Of a stretch of 64,000 nucleotides of DNA, positions 61,461 through 64,000 are shown one piece after another; position 1 is the stretch's first letter, and the number at the start of each line of letters is the position of its first letter. A program made the translations under genes and the position numbers. Source of the DNA: Pseudomonas marginalis (GTDB lineage Bacteria; Pseudomonadota; Gammaproteobacteria; Pseudomonadales; Pseudomonadaceae); assembly GCF_900105325.1 (NCBI RefSeq), contig NZ_FNSU01000003.1, positions 3,733,501 through 3,797,500 of the forward strand, read 5' to 3'. A model generated the notes under the pieces. That model worked only from the letters and a program-made list of their open reading frames with translations, was not told the origin of the DNA and did not search any database.

Positions 61461-63164
61461 ATGAGCATTCCGTCCAGCACTATCAGCAAGACCCATCGCC
61501 ACCCTGCCGACGGTAAAAAACCCATCACCATCTTTGGCCCGGATTTCCCGTTCGCCTTCGATGACTGGATCGAACACCCCGCCGGACTCGGCAGTATCCC
61601 CGCCGCCAATCATGGCGCCGAAGTGGCCATCGTCGGCGCCGGTATCGCCGGGCTGGTCGCCGCCTACGAGCTGATGAAGCTGGGCCTCAAGCCCGTGGTG
61701 TATGAGGCCTCGAAGATGGGCGGCCGTTTGCGTTCCCAGGCCTTCGAAGGCGCCGAAGGTATCATCGCCGAGTTGGGCGGCATGCGTTTTCCGGTGTCCT
61801 CTACCGCGTTCTATCACTACGTCGACAAGCTGGGTCTGGAAACCAAACCCTTCCCCAACCCGCTGACGCCGGCTTCCGGCAGTACGGTGATCGATCTCGA
61901 AGGCCAGACCCACTACGCACAAAAGCTGTCCGATCTGCCTGCGCTGTTCCAGGAAGTGGCTGACGCCTGGGCCGACGCCCTGGAAGCCGGCTCGCAGTTC
62001 GGCGATATCCAGCAAGCCATCCGCGACCGTGATGTGCCGCGCCTCAAAGCGCTGTGGAACAAGTTGGTGCCCTTGTGGGACGACCGCACCTTCTACGACT
62101 TCGTAGCCACCTCCAAGGCCTTCGCCAAGTTGTCGTTCCACCACCGCGAAGTGTTTGGCCAGGTAGGTTTCGGCACCGGTGGCTGGGACTCGGATTTCCC
62201 CAACTCCATGCTGGAAATATTCCGCGTGGTCATGACCAACTGTGACGATCACCAGCACCTGGTGGTCGGCGGCGTAGCCCAGGTGCCGATGGGCATCTGG
62301 CGCCATGTGCCGGAGCGTTGCGCCCATTGGCCCGCCGGTACCAGCCTGAGCTCGCTGCACCGCGGTGCACCACGGGCCGGGGTAAAACGCATCGCCCATG
62401 CTGCCGATGGCCGTTTCGCGGTGACCGACAACTACGGCGATACCCGCGAATACGCGGCCGTGCTCACCACCTGCCAAAGCTGGCTGCTGACCACCCAGAT
62501 CGAGTGCGATGAAACACTGTTCTCGCAAAAGATGTGGATGGCCCTCGACCGCACGCGCTACATGCAATCGTCAAAGACCTTCGTGATGGTCGACCGCCCG
62601 TTCTGGAAAGACAAAGACCCGGAGACCGGCCGCGACCTGATGAGCATGACCCTCACCGATCGCCTCACGCGCGGCACTTACCTTTTCGACAACGGCGACG
62701 ACAAGCCAGGGGTGATCTGCCTGTCGTACTCGTGGATGAGCGACGCGCTGAAAATGCTCCCGCAGCCCATCGACAAACGGGTGAAACTGGCGCTGGACGC
62801 CTTGAACAAGATCTACCCGAAAGTCGACATCAAGGCGCGCATCATCGGCGACCCGATCACCGTGTCCTGGGAAGCCGACCCGCATTTCCTCGGGGCCTTC
62901 AAAGGCGCGCTGCCGGGTCACTACCGCTACAACCAACGTATGTATGCGCACTTCATGCAGAAGGACATGCCCGCTGAACAGCGTGGGATTTTTATCGCCG
63001 GTGACGACGTGTCCTGGACTCCAGCATGGGTGGAGGGCGCGGTACAAACCTCATTGAACGCGGTGTGGGGCATCATGACCCACTTTGGTGGCAGCACTCA
63101 CCCCGAGAACCCGGGGCCGGGTGATGTGTTCGATGAGATCGGGCCGATTGCCCTGGCTGACTAA
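61461..63164 (+). CDS. davB: Lysine 2-monooxygenase (flavin amine oxidase family)
   Basis: 567-aa FAD enzyme that oxidatively decarboxylates L-lysine to 5-aminovaleramide plus CO2 and water. FAD-binding GAGIAG at residues 59-64 in VAIVGAGIAGLVAAYEL, MGGRLRS near 92, LGGMRFP near 112, and the C-terminal FAD motif FIAGDDVSWTPAWVEGAVQTSLNAV. The family also includes tryptophan 2-monooxygenase and phenylalanine 2-monooxygenase; the neighbouring davA-like amidase and the P. putida gene order favour lysine. davA follows after 10 bp. Confidence 0.9.
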   Translation: MSIPSSTISKTHRHPADGKKPITIFGPDFPFAFDDWIEHPAGLGSIPAANHGAEVAIVGAGIAGLVAAYELMKLGLKPVVYEASKMGGRLRSQAFEGAEGIIAELGGMRFPVSSTAFYHYVDKLGLETKPFPNPLTPASGSTVIDLEGQTHYAQKLSDLPALFQEVADAWADALEAGSQFGDIQQAIRDRDVPRLKALWNKLVPLWDDRTFYDFVATSKAFAKLSFHHREVFGQVGFGTGGWDSDFPNSMLEIFRVVMTNCDDHQHLVVGGVAQVPMGIWRHVPERCAHWPAGTSLSSLHRGAPRAGVKRIAHAADGRFAVTDNYGDTREYAAVLTTCQSWLLTTQIECDETLFSQKMWMALDRTRYMQSSKTFVMVDRPFWKDKDPETGRDLMSMTLTDRLTRGTYLFDNGDDKPGVICLSYSWMSDALKMLPQPIDKRVKLALDALNKIYPKVDIKARIIGDPITVSWEADPHFLGAFKGALPGHYRYNQRMYAHFMQKDMPAEQRGIFIAGDDVSWTPAWVEGAVQTSLNAVWGIMTHFGGSTHPENPGPGDVFDEIGPIALAD

Positions 63165-63174
63165 GGAGTTGAAC

Positions 63175-63969
63175 ATGCGCGTCGCCCTGTACCAATGCCC
63201 ACCGCTGCCGCTGGATGTCGCAGGCAACCTCAAGCGTCTGCACCAACTGGCGCATGAAGCGTCCGGTGCCGATGTGCTGGTGCTGCCGGAGATGTTCCTC
63301 ACCGGTTACAACATCGGTGCCGAAGCCGTGGGTGCCTTGGCCGAAGCCCAGGACGGGGAGTCTGCCCAAGCCGTTGCCGAAATCGCGCAGAGCGCCGGGC
63401 TGGCGATTCTGTACGGCTATCCGGAGCGGGCCGAAGACGGGCAGATCTACAACGCCGTGCAGTTGATCGACGCCCACGGCCAGCGCCTGTGCAACTACCG
63501 CAAGACCCATCTGTTCGGCGATCTGGATCACTCGATGTTCAGTGCCGGCGACGATGATTTCCCGCTGGTGGAACTCAACGGATGGAAGTTGGGGTTCCTG
63601 ATCTGCTATGACCTGGAGTTCCCGGAAAACACCCGACGCCTGGCCCTGGCCGGTGCCGAGCTGATCCTGGTGCCCACCGCCAATATGGTGCCGTTCGACT
63701 TCGTCGCCGATGTCACCGTGCGGGCGCGGGCCTTCGAGAACCAGTGCTACGTGGCCTACGCCAATTACTGCGGGCACGAAGGCGATATCCAGTACTGCGG
63801 GCAAAGCAGCATTGCCGCACCAGATGGCCAGCGAATCGCCCAGGCCGGCCTGGATGAAGCCTTGATTGTCGGGACAGTGGACCGGCAATCGATCCTCGAC
63901 GCCCGCGCCGCCAACCATTACCTGCAAGACCGGCGTCCCGAGCTTTACGGCCCGCTGTACAAGCCCTGA
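63175..63969 (+). CDS. davA: 5-aminopentanamidase (delta-aminovaleramidase)
   Basis: 264-aa nitrilase-superfamily amidase that hydrolyses 5-aminovaleramide to 5-aminovalerate and ammonia, the second step of the lysine 5-aminovalerate pathway. The catalytic triad is Glu39 (LPEMFLTGYN), Lys110 (NYRKTHLF) and Cys144 (LICYDLEFPE). The start at 63175 (MRVALYQCP) follows AAGGAG; the frame's upstream extension overlaps davB and is rejected. The gene is complete and ends 31 bp before the right edge; nothing else is visible there. Confidence 0.92.
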   Translation: MRVALYQCPPLPLDVAGNLKRLHQLAHEASGADVLVLPEMFLTGYNIGAEAVGALAEAQDGESAQAVAEIAQSAGLAILYGYPERAEDGQIYNAVQLIDAHGQRLCNYRKTHLFGDLDHSMFSAGDDDFPLVELNGWKLGFLICYDLEFPENTRRLALAGAELILVPTANMVPFDFVADVTVRARAFENQCYVAYANYCGHEGDIQYCGQSSIAAPDGQRIAQAGLDEALIVGTVDRQSILDARAANHYLQDRRPELYGPLYKP

Positions 63970-64000
63970 CTGAATGGGTTTGTTAGCATAGGCACTTGCC

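Overview
The window is chromosomal DNA of a fluorescent-group Pseudomonas (P. fluorescens/P. putida type). The protein families, GC-rich codon use, REP-type palindromes and gene order all point there. From memory, the order largely follows P. aeruginosa PAO1 from about PA0668 down to PA0575: tyrS, M23 peptidase, anmK, erpA, argC; coq7, osmC, vfr, trpCDG; trpE, gph, rpe, transporter, agtRS; murU, amgK, lptD, surA, pdxA, rsmA, apaGH, glpE, prkA-yeaH-spoVR, cca, folB, plsY, tsaD, rpsU, dnaG, rpoD, rmcA. The right end (Lrp regulator, davB, davA) matches the arrangement known in P. putida.

Layout. 1-810 is the 5' end of a 16S rRNA gene (minus strand) with its leader, a boxA and three tandem strong promoters. 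811-12322 is housekeeping: tyrosyl-tRNA synthetase, a cell-wall peptidase, anhydro-MurNAc kinase, an Fe-S carrier, ArgC, HemJ, a nitronate monooxygenase, an SDR enzyme, HinT, Coq7, OsmC and the cAMP receptor protein Vfr. 12319-18693 holds a ligase-like protein, a REP pair and an unbroken trp block (trpE-trpG-trpD-trpC) preceded by gph and rpe. 18778-27316 holds an iron alcohol dehydrogenase and a putrescine/GABA-type ABC transporter with its two-component system (agtSR). 27394-30878 includes murU and amgK, which feed recycled MurNAc back into UDP-MurNAc.

30939-33963 is the accessory part. Between the divergent genes amgK and lptD lie a hairpin-rich stretch that looks like a structured RNA with a possible pseudoknot, a 52-codon open frame for a small membrane protein, and a group II intron whose protein carries reverse transcriptase, maturase and HNH domains. 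The intron ends about 70 bp before the lptD start codon, so the expression signals of an essential outer-membrane gene have been interrupted or rebuilt. This is the best place in the window to look for undescribed biology.

34034-41631 is the lptD-surA-pdxA-rsmA-apaG-apaH-glpE cluster with tight overlaps. 41916-46785 is the prkA-yeaH-spoVR stress module. 46849-50639 holds cca, a folK-like gene, folB, plsY and tsaD. 50843-55392 is the macromolecular synthesis cluster rpsU-dnaG-rpoD. 55514-59257 is a large RmcA-type c-di-GMP protein, followed by a CAU-anticodon tRNA. 59424-63969 holds a VOC protein, LysR and Lrp regulators, and davB-davA, which convert lysine to 5-aminovalerate. The agt-type transporter about 40 kb away probably imports the same compound, so the window carries both production and uptake of 5-aminovalerate.

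All calls come from reading the sequence and remembered family knowledge; no database search was run.
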